From: Chitinilyticum piscinae
Lineage (GTDB): Bacteria; Pseudomonadota; Gammaproteobacteria; Burkholderiales; Chitinibacteraceae
DNA length: 64,000 nucleotides
Assembly: GCF_015223195.1 (NCBI RefSeq)
Contig: NZ_JADFUA010000014.1
Span: 1 to 64,000 of the forward strand
Reading direction: 5' to 3'
The notes under the pieces were generated by a model. The model was not told the DNA's origin. It searched no databases and saw only the letters and a list, made by a program, of their open reading frames with translations. The position numbers were made by a program, and so were the translations under genes. Shown here in pieces: positions 43,106 through 52,444 of this stretch (within the stretch, counting starts at the first letter, position 1; each line of letters begins with the position of its first letter).

Positions 43106-44959
43106 ATGAGCCAGTCCGAACGATTTTTCCGCATCAATCAGCTGTTGCATGAGCGCCGCGTGGTACCGATTGGCGTGTTTCTGGATGAGCTGGAGATTTC
43201 CCGGGCCACGTTCAAGCGCGATATTGAGTACCTGCGCGATCGCCTGCAGGCGCCGATCATCTGGGATCGCGAGGCCGGGGGCTACCGCTTCGAATCGGAC
43301 CGACAGGCCGGGCAGTTCGAAATGCCGGGGCTCTGGTTCTCCGCGAAGGAAGCCACAGCACTGCTGTCGATGCAGCATGTGCTCTCCCAGCTGGAGCCGG
43401 GATTGCTTTCTGGTCACGTGGGACCGTTTCAGGCACGCCTGCGCACACTGCTGGCCCAGGAAGGACTGGATCCGGATGCGGTGCAGCGGCGTATTCGCCT
43501 GCTGCCCTCGCTGCATCGCCCGGTTGCGCCGGCACACTTCGAGGCGATCGCGCATGCCGTGATGCAACGACAGCGGCTCAGTCTGCAGTATCGCTCCCCC
43601 GGAGCCGAGCAGGCGACGGCCCGCATCGTTTCACCGCAGCGGCTGACCCATTATCGCAATGCCTGGTATCTGGAAGCGTGGTGCCATCTGCGCAATGCCA
43701 TCCGCTCGTTTGCGCTGGATAGCGTTGAGACGGTCGCGCTGAGCCAGGAGGTCGCGCTGGATGTGCCGGATGCTGAACTGCAGCAGGCACTGGAAGGTGG
43801 TTACGGGATTTTCAGTGGCAATGAGCGACAGTGGGCTCGCCTGTGCTTCAGCGGTAAGGCAGCCCATTACGTCAGCCGCGAAACCTGGCATGCCGACCAG
43901 AGCGGCGAATGGCTGGACGCCGAGCATTATCTGCTGCAACTGCCGTATCGCGGGGAGCGGGAACTGGTGATGGACATCCTCAGGCATGGTGCCGATGTCG
44001 AAGTACTCGATCCCCCCACACTGCGTCAGGCGGTGGTGGCACAGCTGCAGGCCGCGCTCGGGCATTACGCGGCAGAGCTGGCCAAGCCAGCCCCTGCTGA
44101 CACACCTGCACTGAATCTCAGCCCGCTGCATGCAGCCGCCCGCAAGGCCGCAGACCGGATTCGCCATGCCGATGGCTTGCTGATCACCGCTGGCGCGGGC
44201 ATGGGGGTGGATTCTGGCCTACCGGATTTTCGTGGCGGCCAAGGATTCTGGGAGGCCTACCCGGCACTCGGACGCGCCCAGCTCAGTTTCATGGATGTTG
44301 CCTGTCCGCAGACCTTCCGTACTGACCCGGAGCTGGCCTGGGGATTCTATGGCCACCGGCTCAAGCTATACCGCGAAACCGAACCACACGAGGGCTTCCA
44401 CGTGCTGCACCGCTGGGGAGAGCGCCTGCTGCATGGTGCCGCGGTCTTCACCAGCAATGTGGATGGCCAGTTCCAGAAAGCCGGTTTTGCGGCGCAGCGC
44501 ATCAGCGAGTGCCACGGCTCAATTCATCATCTGCAATGTCTGGATGCCTGTTCGACCCGGATCGAGTCAGCTGACTGGCTGGAGCCGCAGATCGACGCGG
44601 AACATTGTCGCTGGCTGGGCAAACTGCCGAGATGTCCGCAGTGTGGCGCCCTGATGCGGCCGAACATCCTGATGTTCGGTGACTGGGAGTGGCTGGGACA
44701 GCGCAGCGATGAGCAGCGGCAACGGCTGAACCGCTGGCTGGATAAACCAAAGCGCCTGGCCATCATCGAACTGGGGGCCGGCACCACCATTGCCACGGTA
44801 CGCCGCGCCGGAGAGCGCCTGCTCAGTCGGGACAATGTCGAGTTGACTACCCTGATCCGCATCAACCCGACCGAAGCCGACGGCCCCGCCGGTACCGTCA
44901 GCCTGGAAAGTGGTGCGCTGGTCGGCGTGCAGGCCATCGCGGAGACGCTGGGCTGGTAA
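43106..44959 (+). CDS. HTH-WYL regulator fused to a Sir2 domain
   Basis: 617 residues. Residues 1-65 are a DeoR-like winged helix (FLDELEISRATFKRDIEYLR). Residues 145-210 hold a WYL domain (AWYLEAWCHLRNAIRSFALD) followed by a WCX-like part to about 325. After a Pro/Ala linker, 340-617 are a Sir2 fold: ITAGAGMGVDSGLPDFRG at 360-377, FTSNVDGQFQKAG with N451 and D453, ECHG with H470, a partial zinc site (CPQCG), PNILMFGDWEW and IELGAGTTIATV. The NAD-binding and catalytic residues are present. WYL proteins sense ligands and control defence genes; Sir2 domains deacetylate or destroy NAD. The two in one chain suggest a direct sensor-effector, but this is inference. Confidence 0.88.
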   Translation: MSQSERFFRINQLLHERRVVPIGVFLDELEISRATFKRDIEYLRDRLQAPIIWDREAGGYRFESDRQAGQFEMPGLWFSAKEATALLSMQHVLSQLEPGLLSGHVGPFQARLRTLLAQEGLDPDAVQRRIRLLPSLHRPVAPAHFEAIAHAVMQRQRLSLQYRSPGAEQATARIVSPQRLTHYRNAWYLEAWCHLRNAIRSFALDSVETVALSQEVALDVPDAELQQALEGGYGIFSGNERQWARLCFSGKAAHYVSRETWHADQSGEWLDAEHYLLQLPYRGERELVMDILRHGADVEVLDPPTLRQAVVAQLQAALGHYAAELAKPAPADTPALNLSPLHAAARKAADRIRHADGLLITAGAGMGVDSGLPDFRGGQGFWEAYPALGRAQLSFMDVACPQTFRTDPELAWGFYGHRLKLYRETEPHEGFHVLHRWGERLLHGAAVFTSNVDGQFQKAGFAAQRISECHGSIHHLQCLDACSTRIESADWLEPQIDAEHCRWLGKLPRCPQCGALMRPNILMFGDWEWLGQRSDEQRQRLNRWLDKPKRLAIIELGAGTTIATVRRAGERLLSRDNVELTTLIRINPTEADGPAGTVSLESGALVGVQAIAETLGW

Positions 44960-45065
44960 TTGCGGGCGGTACCTTTAGCGACGTTGTTAATGGCATGGAC
45001 ACTCCCTTCTAAACCGGCATAGCCGGGTCCAGACGGAGAGCGTTAACCGCGCATGGAAGTTCACC

Positions 45066-45164
45066 ATGAACATCGCCACCATTGGCCTCGACTTGGCCAA
45101 GGACGTCTACCAGATTCATGGCGCTGATGCGCGCAGCATCAAAACGACTAGCAGCGTTACCTAG
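45066..45164 (+). pseudogene. IS110-type transposase, N-terminal fragment
   Basis: The frame reads MNIATIGLDLAKDVYQIHGA and stops after 32 codons. GLDLAK with its Asp is the first catalytic block of IS110 (DEDD) transposases. The rest of the gene is missing and IS30-like sequence follows within about 80 bases. Confidence 0.7.
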
Positions 45165-45243
45165 GGTTGGGCCGATCAACTGCGACCACTATGGTCATCG
45201 GACACCGCTAGTTACAACACGGCAGCTCGGCAAACCCGAAGAC

Positions 45244-46095
45244 AGCAACCTCTCGCGCGAGATTCGCCGCAATGGCAGGCGTGACCGCTACGACGCCGAA
45301 CGTGCGGAGCAACGCTATCGTCAGCATCTGCAGGACAAGGGGCGCCCGCGCCCGCGCTGGCATCAGGTATTCGATGAAGCCGCTGTCCCGTTGCTCGAAG
45401 AAGGCTGGAGCCCCGAACAGATCAGCGGCGTGTTTCGGGACAGTGAATGCAGAGTCAGCCATGAATGGCTCTATCAGCGCATTGCCGACGACAAGCGCCG
45501 GGATGGTCAGCTCTACCGCTTGTTGCGCTGCCAGAAACAGCGACGCAAACGGTATGGCTCACCCGAGCGGCGCGGGCAAATCAAGGATCGACGCAGCATC
45601 AGCGAACGCCCAGCCAAAGTGGAAACCCGCGAGGAAATCGGACACTGGGAAGCGGACACCATGATTGGGGCCGGCCAGCAAGGGGCGCTGGTCACCTTGG
45701 TTGAGCGCAAAACCGGACTGACCCGGATAGCCCACGTTCCAACCAAAGAGGCGGCCGGCGTCACCAAAGCCATCTGCCGCATGCTTGCGCCGCTGAAGGG
45801 CCAGGTGAAGAGCATCACCTTCGACAATGGCAAGGAATTCGCCGGCCACGCGACGATCTCCCGCCGGTTGAAGGCGGATTGCTACTTCGCCGATCCGTAC
45901 TCGTCGTGGCAGCGCGGGAGCAACGAAAACACCAACGGCTTGATCCGGCAATACTTCCCGAAGAAAACCAGCTTCGCCAAAGTCAAGCCAAGCCAGATTG
46001 CCGAGGTGGAAAGGAAGCTGAATAATCGCCCCAGGAAACGGCTCGGTTTCAAATCGCCGAATTACGCATTTGAACAGGCCAAGTCACTGAATTGA
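45244..46095 (+). pseudogene. IS30-family transposase, 5'-truncated
   Basis: Recognisable sequence begins at SNLSREIRRNGRRDRY, where intact IS30 transposases already have about 40 residues of HTH. After it come WSPEQISG, HEWLYQRIADDKRRDG, IGHWEADTMIG (first catalytic Asp), ITFDNGKEF (second Asp), ADPYSSWQRGSNENTNGLIR (catalytic Glu) and NNRPRKRLGFKSP. The catalytic DDE triad is intact but the DNA-binding N-terminus is gone, so it is probably inactive. The frame is open back to 45082 through unrelated sequence. The element end seems to lie near 46122 (TGTTGCACTTAC). Confidence 0.82.
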
Positions 46096-46188
46096 AAACC
46101 ACTTGACTGTTGCACTTACTTTTTGAATTCGCGCTCTTTTATGAACAAACAACAACACCAGACTTTATAAAGAACCGACTATGTATCA

Positions 46189-46494
46189 CTACATTTTATT
46201 AACGAGGCGAAGGCTATTGCACAAACGCTCTGTTTCAGGACAGATATCCTGTGCCTCAACAAAGAGGCCAGTATCAACAATCTTCGCGATCAGTTCAGCG
46301 CAAGACTGCCGAACATCCTTTGACGAAGACTTTGATCGCAGCCAGTAATCCAAAGAACCAGGCTTGCTGTGCGTATCGAAAGTTGTGTTATCCCCTCCAA
46401 TAATTACATAAGTACGTCCGCTCCCCTTGACCCATGCAACAAGCTCATTGATATCGAAATCACCTGAAGAATAAATAAATGAAATCCGTGACAT
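46189..46494 (-). CDS. Small hypothetical protein
   Basis: 101 residues from ATG 46494 with GGAGA four bases upstream. It reads MSRISFIYSSGDFDINELVA, VKGSGRTYVIIGGDNTTFDT and DYWLRSKSSSKDVRQSCAEL. A Rossmann-like start (strand, then helix, then YVIIGGDN) is suggested. No family is recognised. It is stranded between IS30 and IS3 remnants, in AT-richer DNA, and may be a leftover of an imported cassette. Confidence 0.5.
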   Translation of the reverse strand: MSRISFIYSSGDFDINELVAWVKGSGRTYVIIGGDNTTFDTHSKPGSLDYWLRSKSSSKDVRQSCAELIAKIVDTGLFVEAQDICPETERLCNSLRLVNKM

Positions 46495-46599
46495 ATTGTC
46501 TCCATGCATCTGACTATTAGCATGAGTGAATCGGCCCAGCGTCTCTAGACATTCTCGAGCCGTTGGAAATACCCTCTCACACTCTACCAGCGATAGTGC

Positions 46600-47120
46600 G
46601 TTTGCGGAACTAAGACGACGCCCCGAGCTGTAGAACAGCTACATGTAATCAGAGATATCCCGCCCGACCTCTTCCCAGTCGAGATAGGTTTTTCGCTTGA
46701 TGCGCTCCCGCTGCAGCAACTGGAAGAAGTTCTCCGCAATGGCATTGTCGTGGTAATTCCCGCGCCGACTGATACTGAGAACCAGGCGATAATCCAGCAG
46801 GAAGTTCTGCTTGTCGTAACTACTGAACTGACATTCCCTGATCGAAATGTACAAGTACATCCTGTTTGGGTTGGCGCCACCATATCACTATCCCGCCATC
46901 ATCAAGTCATTCAATAGCAGTTTTCTGTCGATGCGTGACTGAATTGACCAGCCAATGACCTGACGCGAGAACAAGTCGAGCTCAACGGCCAGATACTGCC
47001 AGCCATCATGTGCGCGGATGTACGCAATGTCTGTTACCCAGGCTTTATTCGCTGTATCTACGGTGAACTGGCGCTGAAGGGGATTCAGTGCAACTACCGC
47101 CGAGTGACCTCTGTTAAAGC
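46600..47120 (-). pseudogene. IS3-family transposase remnant
   Basis: On the minus strand a broken integrase core can be read: LQRQFTVDTANKAWVTDIAY, IRAHDGWQYLAVELDLFSRQ, VIGWSIQSRIDRKLLLNDLM, then after frameshift and stop LSISRRGNYHDNAIAENFFQ and RERIKRKTYLDWEEVGRDIS. This gives the D, D, E blocks of IS3 transposases in order, but with interruptions and no N-terminus. The following 47121-47367 shows no gene. Confidence 0.8.
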
Positions 47121-47367
47121 CAGGAACCCCGATGACACCTAGTAATCACTTGAGTGCATAGATATGACTCGGCACGGCACAGTCAGAGAATGGGTAACTG
47201 ATACCCATAGGGCCGGATGAAGGCATGCGTTACCCGAACTCAGCGTTGCTGGCTCATGAATGTTGAGCTACTCAATTCACCATCGAGCTCATTCGGTGAG
47301 CCTGATCAGAGCGCAATATGGTGGCAAGAATCAAAAACGCTGAATTGCAGCTGCACGGGAAATCAAC

Positions 47368-48273
47368 ATGTCACAGATGGCTAAGAATACTCACTTTGCT
47401 CGTCAGCAGCCCCCCCGACTCAAAAGATTGCCCGTGTTCTACTCCGAGAAGATGATCGGCAGCGTAGCCAGTTTTTCGCCCAGCGCCGGCAAGCCCCGCG
47501 CGGTACTGGCCTCCTGGCAGAAACTCGACATTCCCTTAGAGCTCCACGATGTCGAGCCAGTCACCAATGCGTTGCTGGTAATGGCGCATGCGACCGAATA
47601 TGTGGAAGGCATTTTCGCGGGGTCGATTGCCAATGGCTTTCGCAGCAAAGACCCTGCGCTCGCAGAAACCTGCCGCTATACGGTTGGGGCCATGCTTGCT
47701 GCTGCACGTGAAGCCGTTCGCAACCGGCAGGTGGCAATCGCTCCCGTATCCGGCTTTCATCATGCCAGTCATAACGCCGCCTTCGGTTACTGCACGTTCA
47801 ATGGTCTGCTGGTGACCGCGCTTGCACTCAAAGAGCTCGGATTGATCAGCACGATTGGCATATTAGATTGCGATGTGCATTACGGGGACGGGAGCCAGGA
47901 CATTATCAACCGACTGGGTCTTAAACACTGGATTCAGCATGTCAGTATGGGCCAGCACTGGACCACCTTGCCCGAGCATGCAGAACAATTCCTGGCCGAT
48001 CTGCCACAGATCATGACCTCGTTCGCGGGCTGTAATCTGTTGCTGTATCAGGCAGGTGCCGACCCCCACATCAATGACCCGCTAGGCGGCTTTTTGAGCA
48101 GCGAACAGATGTTGCGGCGCGATCGGATCGTGTTCGAATACTGCAGACGTTTTGCCCTGCCAGTCGCCTGGAACCTGGCTGGTGGCTACCAGCGGGACGA
48201 AGCGGGTTCGATCAGACCCGTGCTGGAGCTGCATGATCAAACACTATGTGAGTGTGCAAATTGTTTTCTATGA
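47368..48273 (+). CDS. Histone-deacetylase-superfamily enzyme
   Basis: 301 residues. The zinc site of the HDAC/acetylpolyamine amidohydrolase fold is complete: SGFHHASHNAAFGYCTFNG (catalytic His-His), GILDCDVHYGDGSQDI (Asp and His ligands), YQAGADPHINDPLGGF (Asp ligand) and WNLAGGYQ. It should remove acyl groups from an amine, amide or acetyl-lysine substrate, in the cytoplasm. It is flanked by an IS3 remnant and an unknown membrane protein 44 bases downstream on the same strand. A defence link is only suggested by the neighbourhood. Confidence 0.85.
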   Translation: MSQMAKNTHFARQQPPRLKRLPVFYSEKMIGSVASFSPSAGKPRAVLASWQKLDIPLELHDVEPVTNALLVMAHATEYVEGIFAGSIANGFRSKDPALAETCRYTVGAMLAAAREAVRNRQVAIAPVSGFHHASHNAAFGYCTFNGLLVTALALKELGLISTIGILDCDVHYGDGSQDIINRLGLKHWIQHVSMGQHWTTLPEHAEQFLADLPQIMTSFAGCNLLLYQAGADPHINDPLGGFLSSEQMLRRDRIVFEYCRRFALPVAWNLAGGYQRDEAGSIRPVLELHDQTLCECANCFL

Positions 48274-48317
48274 ATTTCAGAAAATCTATTAGAGCCACTC
48301 GTCAAAATGGGTGAAAT

Positions 48318-49604
48318 ATGTTCGAGAAAAATAGTCGCATCATAACCCAGAACGACATAGATTTCATAAACAGAGTCCAATATGAACTCAATTGGAATTA
48401 CTATTTCCCCATCAAATTATTACGACTGATATTCGACAAGATCATCAGACCTTTTATATTCATAATATTCGCCGCTATAGGGGTAATGCACTTTATACAT
48501 AGAAGCAATAAATACATGCAACAGAAAGCAGCAATAAAATCCGTCAGTGAATTTGGATCAATAACATCTGCAGACGCCCGAGCACTTCACAAGAACAACT
48601 TCACACAATACATGACATCACTAGCATGGGCAATCATTTACCTCCCAATTTCACTCTGGATTTTATCAATTTCTGCCAACGCATTCACTAACGGCTGGTT
48701 CGACAAATCATTGCTTGGGCACCTCTCGACCAGAATTGGCTATATTATTCAATACCTCTACGCTACAATTTCTTACCCATGGATATGTTTATTTGAAAAC
48801 AAAGATTTTGCTAGCAGCATGTACGAAACCAATCAATCACCGAGTCTAAATTGGTGGTTTGCTACCACACCATGGGTTTCATTGAATATTTTCTTCATAC
48901 ACAAAGCATACAAACACTATATTTGTTCCAATACCCATGAAGTGCCCGGTTACCTTGGTGAATTTCCCTTGCATGGATATTCGGAAGTAGACGCTGAGGA
49001 TGGTGAAGTTAACTGGAATCTTCCAGCCTGCGAATTAATATTGGACCCAAGAACATCATGCGGAGAAGGAAGATTCATTCCTCCTGTATTTCAAGTTGCA
49101 TGGTATTTGGATTATCTTGCTAAAAAAATACCTGACCCAGATGGTTCGAAAATCGAACACGAGGATTATGCGACACTCCATTTGAAGAAACTTGTTGATC
49201 GCTACATTGAGAAATATCCTGGCATCATAGCGGCTGCTTTTCGTGTCGCATATATACGTGATCCGCATGGTGATCCGCGCATCGATATCGACTTCCCCAC
49301 CTTATGCAAAATATTCGGAGGCCCCCAGCATGAGAGTGACACTGAATATCGGAAGACATGGTTCAAAGAAATTCTCGCTGTTACTTACACCCCTCATCCA
49401 CTTCGCCCAAACGATGATCCTTTTTATCGCCTTTTTAAGTTTACTGCAACGGGTAGACAAACAGATCAACGATTACTGTCGACACGGCCATGGGCCAACG
49501 GCTGGATAGAGGTGGAAGGCGGAGATATGTTTACTTATGGAACGTCCCCTTTTTGCAACACGCCATGGCGTATTCAACGAGCAAGTGCAACAGTTGTGGT
49601 TTGA
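48318..49604 (+). CDS. Unknown membrane protein with cytoplasmic domain
   Basis: 428 residues, AT-rich coding sequence unlike the GC-rich genes around it. Four hydrophobic segments lie in the first half: about 38-62 (PFIFIIFAAIGVMHFI), 95-120 (LAWAIIYLPISLWILSIS), 133-155 (IGYIIQYLYATISYPWICLF) and 178-195 (FATTPWVSLNIFFIH). The second half is soluble, with VPGYLGEFPLHGYSEV, DPRTSCGEGRFIPPVF and DPHGDPRIDIDFPTLCKIFG. No family is recognised. It follows the HDAC-like gene by 44 bases, so the two may be one cassette. Confidence 0.6.
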   Translation: MFEKNSRIITQNDIDFINRVQYELNWNYYFPIKLLRLIFDKIIRPFIFIIFAAIGVMHFIHRSNKYMQQKAAIKSVSEFGSITSADARALHKNNFTQYMTSLAWAIIYLPISLWILSISANAFTNGWFDKSLLGHLSTRIGYIIQYLYATISYPWICLFENKDFASSMYETNQSPSLNWWFATTPWVSLNIFFIHKAYKHYICSNTHEVPGYLGEFPLHGYSEVDAEDGEVNWNLPACELILDPRTSCGEGRFIPPVFQVAWYLDYLAKKIPDPDGSKIEHEDYATLHLKKLVDRYIEKYPGIIAAAFRVAYIRDPHGDPRIDIDFPTLCKIFGGPQHESDTEYRKTWFKEILAVTYTPHPLRPNDDPFYRLFKFTATGRQTDQRLLSTRPWANGWIEVEGGDMFTYGTSPFCNTPWRIQRASATVVV

Positions 49605-50016
49605 ATGAACGCATGCAATGATCGATCGGCTAGCCACCGGATTTACACTGCTGTTGTAAAACGCGATTGCGTGGGTTCAAAGACATATGGCACCATATTC
49701 TTAGCCAAGTCCATCTCTTGTTGCTAGCTGCAACCAGCCAGCATCACTTCGTGCCAACCTGTTTTGAAAAATTTGTCAGGCTGACATTTTTTTACAAATT
49801 CCATGGGATATTAGCCCCTCTATCCTCTTACGAAAGACATGGGAGCCTTTCTCGGGAGTTCTGGATTTCGACGATATTGTAACGCTGATTAAGAAACAAT
49901 ATTTTGGCTTATATTTCCACATAGTTTTATAGCATAAAAAGTCGTTCAAGTGACGCGTTTTTTCGGAGACAGAAAACGCAACCATAATTCCAACATCAAA
50001 TTCAAAGGCCCACTTA
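49605..50016. other. Intergenic region, nothing recognised
   Basis: 412 bases of mixed, AT-rich sequence. Short frames exist but lack start signals and similarity. I see no repeat or obvious terminator. Confidence 0.5.
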
Positions 50017-50739
50017 ATGAAATTCCCCGTAATCGAGCATGCAGTTCTTCTCCGCCGCAGAAATTCGTATTCATATCCCGCGATTGGGCTAGAAGGTCAG
50101 GCGCCGAACTGGCGCGAAATCACCTTCCCGAGTATGTCGATGCTTGACGCATACCTGACAAAAAAACTCAACTCCAGCGAAAATGCTGAAGTGATTCATG
50201 GATACATCGCCACGCTATTTTGGGGACATGCGAGCAGCGCAGACGGTAGGGATATTCGAGCGCGCGCACATGGGAAAATACGCCTTGCTTACCAAGGCCA
50301 GCGGCGTACCGTCAAAGGAAAGGAACAACAAATGCGAGGTGTCTTAGATGTAGGAGAAAACGCTGTTGTCGGTCACATTCGGTCGGCCATTGAGCACATA
50401 CATAATGATCGCTACGGCAGTGCTCTCGCGGAACTCAACAAACTCCCACAAATTCAAGTCGCATTCAGTTCAAAACTTTGTGCCTTCATTTCACCAGAGA
50501 AGTGCGGAGTCATAGATTCCAAGATCGCTGAGAACTTCCCCGAACTTGGGTTTTCGCTTCGAAACGGGTACGTTACTGATACTGTGACAAACAGAGAAAG
50601 TTATGGCGAGTACTGTCTATGGTTGCAGGCTAAAGCTACCACGCTAAACACCGATGCGAATCATGCGCAATGGATCGACCGAGACGGCAGCAAAAATCGA
50701 TGGCGCGCCGTCGATGTTGAGCGGGCCCTGTACGGTTGA
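50017..50739 (+). CDS. HhH-glycosylase-like hypothetical protein
   Basis: 240 residues. It begins MKFPVIEHAVLLRRRNSYSY and has WREITFPSMSMLDAYL, VIHGYIATLFWGHASSA and, at about 150-170, AFSSKLCAFISPEKCGVIDS followed by KIAENF. The last block resembles the helix-hairpin-helix and catalytic-Asp region of OGG-like DNA glycosylase-fold proteins (SK, then FL-P, then DS-IA). The enzyme-defining Lys is not clear. It stands alone between a 412-base and a 613-base gap. It could be a DNA-binding defence protein; the function is unknown. Confidence 0.5.
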   Translation: MKFPVIEHAVLLRRRNSYSYPAIGLEGQAPNWREITFPSMSMLDAYLTKKLNSSENAEVIHGYIATLFWGHASSADGRDIRARAHGKIRLAYQGQRRTVKGKEQQMRGVLDVGENAVVGHIRSAIEHIHNDRYGSALAELNKLPQIQVAFSSKLCAFISPEKCGVIDSKIAENFPELGFSLRNGYVTDTVTNRESYGEYCLWLQAKATTLNTDANHAQWIDRDGSKNRWRAVDVERALYG

Positions 50740-51352
50740 AATCGAATTCTTCCATTGAGCGGACTCGACCCGGCAAAATGGGTTGAGCCCCTCACGGCAA
50801 AAAGCTAGTGTTCGCTTTTCCACGAAGGCATCGACCGTTTTAAGTTGAGTGGTCCTACGAATGCCTAGAGTTGAGGACGCCAGACCTACCGCTCATGACC
50901 GATAGGAGACCTCCGGACAATCATGGCGCAAAAGTAACGCGTTAGTAGTTACCGCCCTGCAACCAAGGGCAGGAAAGAATCAGAAGTTGTTATAACCTCG
51001 AGAGGCTGCGTGGCAGATTCACAGACAAAAAGCTTCCGGTCAGGTCAAACCATCCATGATTGCCGATTTGGAATAGAATTTGAATAATTGATCAAGAAAG
51101 GGACTCGGTTTCTAGTCACTGAGTGGCGCATTCGAACAGGCCAAACCACTGAATTGAAACCAACTTGACTATCGCACTTACTACGTGAACACACGGCCAA
51201 ATAAATACTAGATTAAAAAAACACTATCGTACACCTCAATTTTTATCTCATCATTGAAAATTCATAAGCTACACAGAATAATTTACATCTGCGCCCGGGA
51301 AAAATCAACCAGAAGCCGATCCATGAAATCCCCTCTACAGCAGAATTGGCAC
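50740..51352. other. Long non-coding stretch with an IS30 scar
   Basis: No gene is supported. The only recognisable part is an IS30 3'-end fragment at 51101-51183, listed separately. The rest is mixed sequence and likely insertion-sequence debris. Confidence 0.5.
51101..51183 (+). repeat. Second copy of the IS30 3' end
   Basis: From GGACTCGGTTTC to TCGCACTTACT this segment matches 46041-46122, the last codons and end of the IS30 remnant. The clearest matches are GAACAGGCCAA, CACTGAATTGAAA and CTTGACT. Only the tail of the element is present. The pair, in the same orientation, brackets the 46.1-51.1 kb segment. Confidence 0.7.
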
Positions 51353-51946
51353 TCACTCTTTATGAGGTCCTTTCAAAAAATGAGCACTAAGCCCTTCTTT
51401 TTCAACATTACGCCAGATAATACCTCGCTTCTTTGTATAAAGAAGGACATTTTTAGTGGTTTTAATTCTCGTGATATCTGAAAGCAAAATGTGCCATGTA
51501 CATACTTGATATGGCTTTCCTGTACCAATCCACAATGGATCATATTCAGGATAGATATGCAGATCCTCAAAAATTCGCATCCACGTCGACCTATCTAGCA
51601 CATCGTTTAAATCGAGTTCCTCGAATTCCCTCTGGTTAATAGTCAAGTTTATGTTATTAAGAACATTGTGCCAGTTAATAAAGTCGCTAACCTTCGCTTG
51701 TGCTTCGTCGACCCGAAACTGAATGACAACATCTTCCCGGCTTGACCGGCATCGCAACTTCTTGCCCAGCCATGACCACATTGGCACTTCTGCATCATAT
51801 GGATTAGGGAATTGCATCTGTTCCATCATCCACACATAAGCGTGCTCCCAATCAGGGTCAATAAGCTCACGTCGCCCAACAAGAAATCCATTACGAAATA
51901 AATCACTCAAACATCTTGGATCTTGGGCAGTAATCAAGTTGAGCAC
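51353..51946 (-). CDS. DUF3841-like protein
   Basis: 197 residues. The block EHAYVWMMEQMQF, PNPYDAEVPMWSWLG, then EDVVIQFRV and DFINWHNVLNNI is characteristic of DUF3841 proteins (AYxWMxxQM and PxWxW). The family has no established function. It is the last gene of a three-gene minus-strand set (PcfJ-like, GIY-YIG, DUF3841), 45 bases after the GIY-YIG gene. Codon use is AT-rich. A lysine-rich end (KTTKNVLLYTKKRG) may contact nucleic acid. Confidence 0.65.
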   Translation of the reverse strand: MLNLITAQDPRCLSDLFRNGFLVGRRELIDPDWEHAYVWMMEQMQFPNPYDAEVPMWSWLGKKLRCRSSREDVVIQFRVDEAQAKVSDFINWHNVLNNINLTINQREFEELDLNDVLDRSTWMRIFEDLHIYPEYDPLWIGTGKPYQVCTWHILLSDITRIKTTKNVLLYTKKRGIIWRNVEKEGLSAHFLKGPHKE

Positions 51947-51991
51947 AAAAACCTCCTCATAAAAACACTAGATTGCCTCAAATCACCTGCA

Positions 51992-52444
51992 CTATTTATT
52001 ATTTCCACCCATTTTACCAAAGGCAGGTTTCAACCTATCAGAAATATCATCCTCGATCAGTTGCAGAACGCGATCGGAAACATTGTACTGCATTACTGTC
52101 AATTTGTATTCGCCAGCAAACCAGTACTTCAAGTGAAGAGCATATGTTGATTTATGCCCCAATCCAATATGTTGCTCGATACGCTTCCTAACCCCTGTTG
52201 TTGTTGATCCTACATAAAGAAAACGGGATGGCAAGTTCAGTTTAGGACAACTTCTCTCCTTCAGACTCTTATACTGCGACATCGCCAAGAAAGTTACTTC
52301 TGGCGAACCATTAACCTGTTCGAATATATAGATTGCTCTTTCGATATCATCGAGCTCAGAGAGATCACGGACAACAATCTCTTGGACAGGGATTGCATCC
52401 ATCGCCACTTTACAGTCATCAATAAGTGAATCTAAATAACCCAT
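51992..52444 (-). CDS. GIY-YIG nuclease family protein
   Basis: 150 residues. The nuclease core follows the GIY-YIG pattern: AIYIFEQVNG for the first strand (GIY equivalent), FLYVGSTTTGVRKRIEQHIG (YVG, conserved Arg and His), then IEDDISDRLKPAFGKMGGNNK with the catalytic Glu and the final Asn. The start overlaps the PcfJ-like gene by 13 bases, so the two are coupled. Small GIY-YIG proteins of this kind probably nick or cut DNA; the target is unknown. Confidence 0.75.
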   Translation of the reverse strand: MGYLDSLIDDCKVAMDAIPVQEIVVRDLSELDDIERAIYIFEQVNGSPEVTFLAMSQYKSLKERSCPKLNLPSRFLYVGSTTTGVRKRIEQHIGLGHKSTYALHLKYWFAGEYKLTVMQYNVSDRVLQLIEDDISDRLKPAFGKMGGNNK

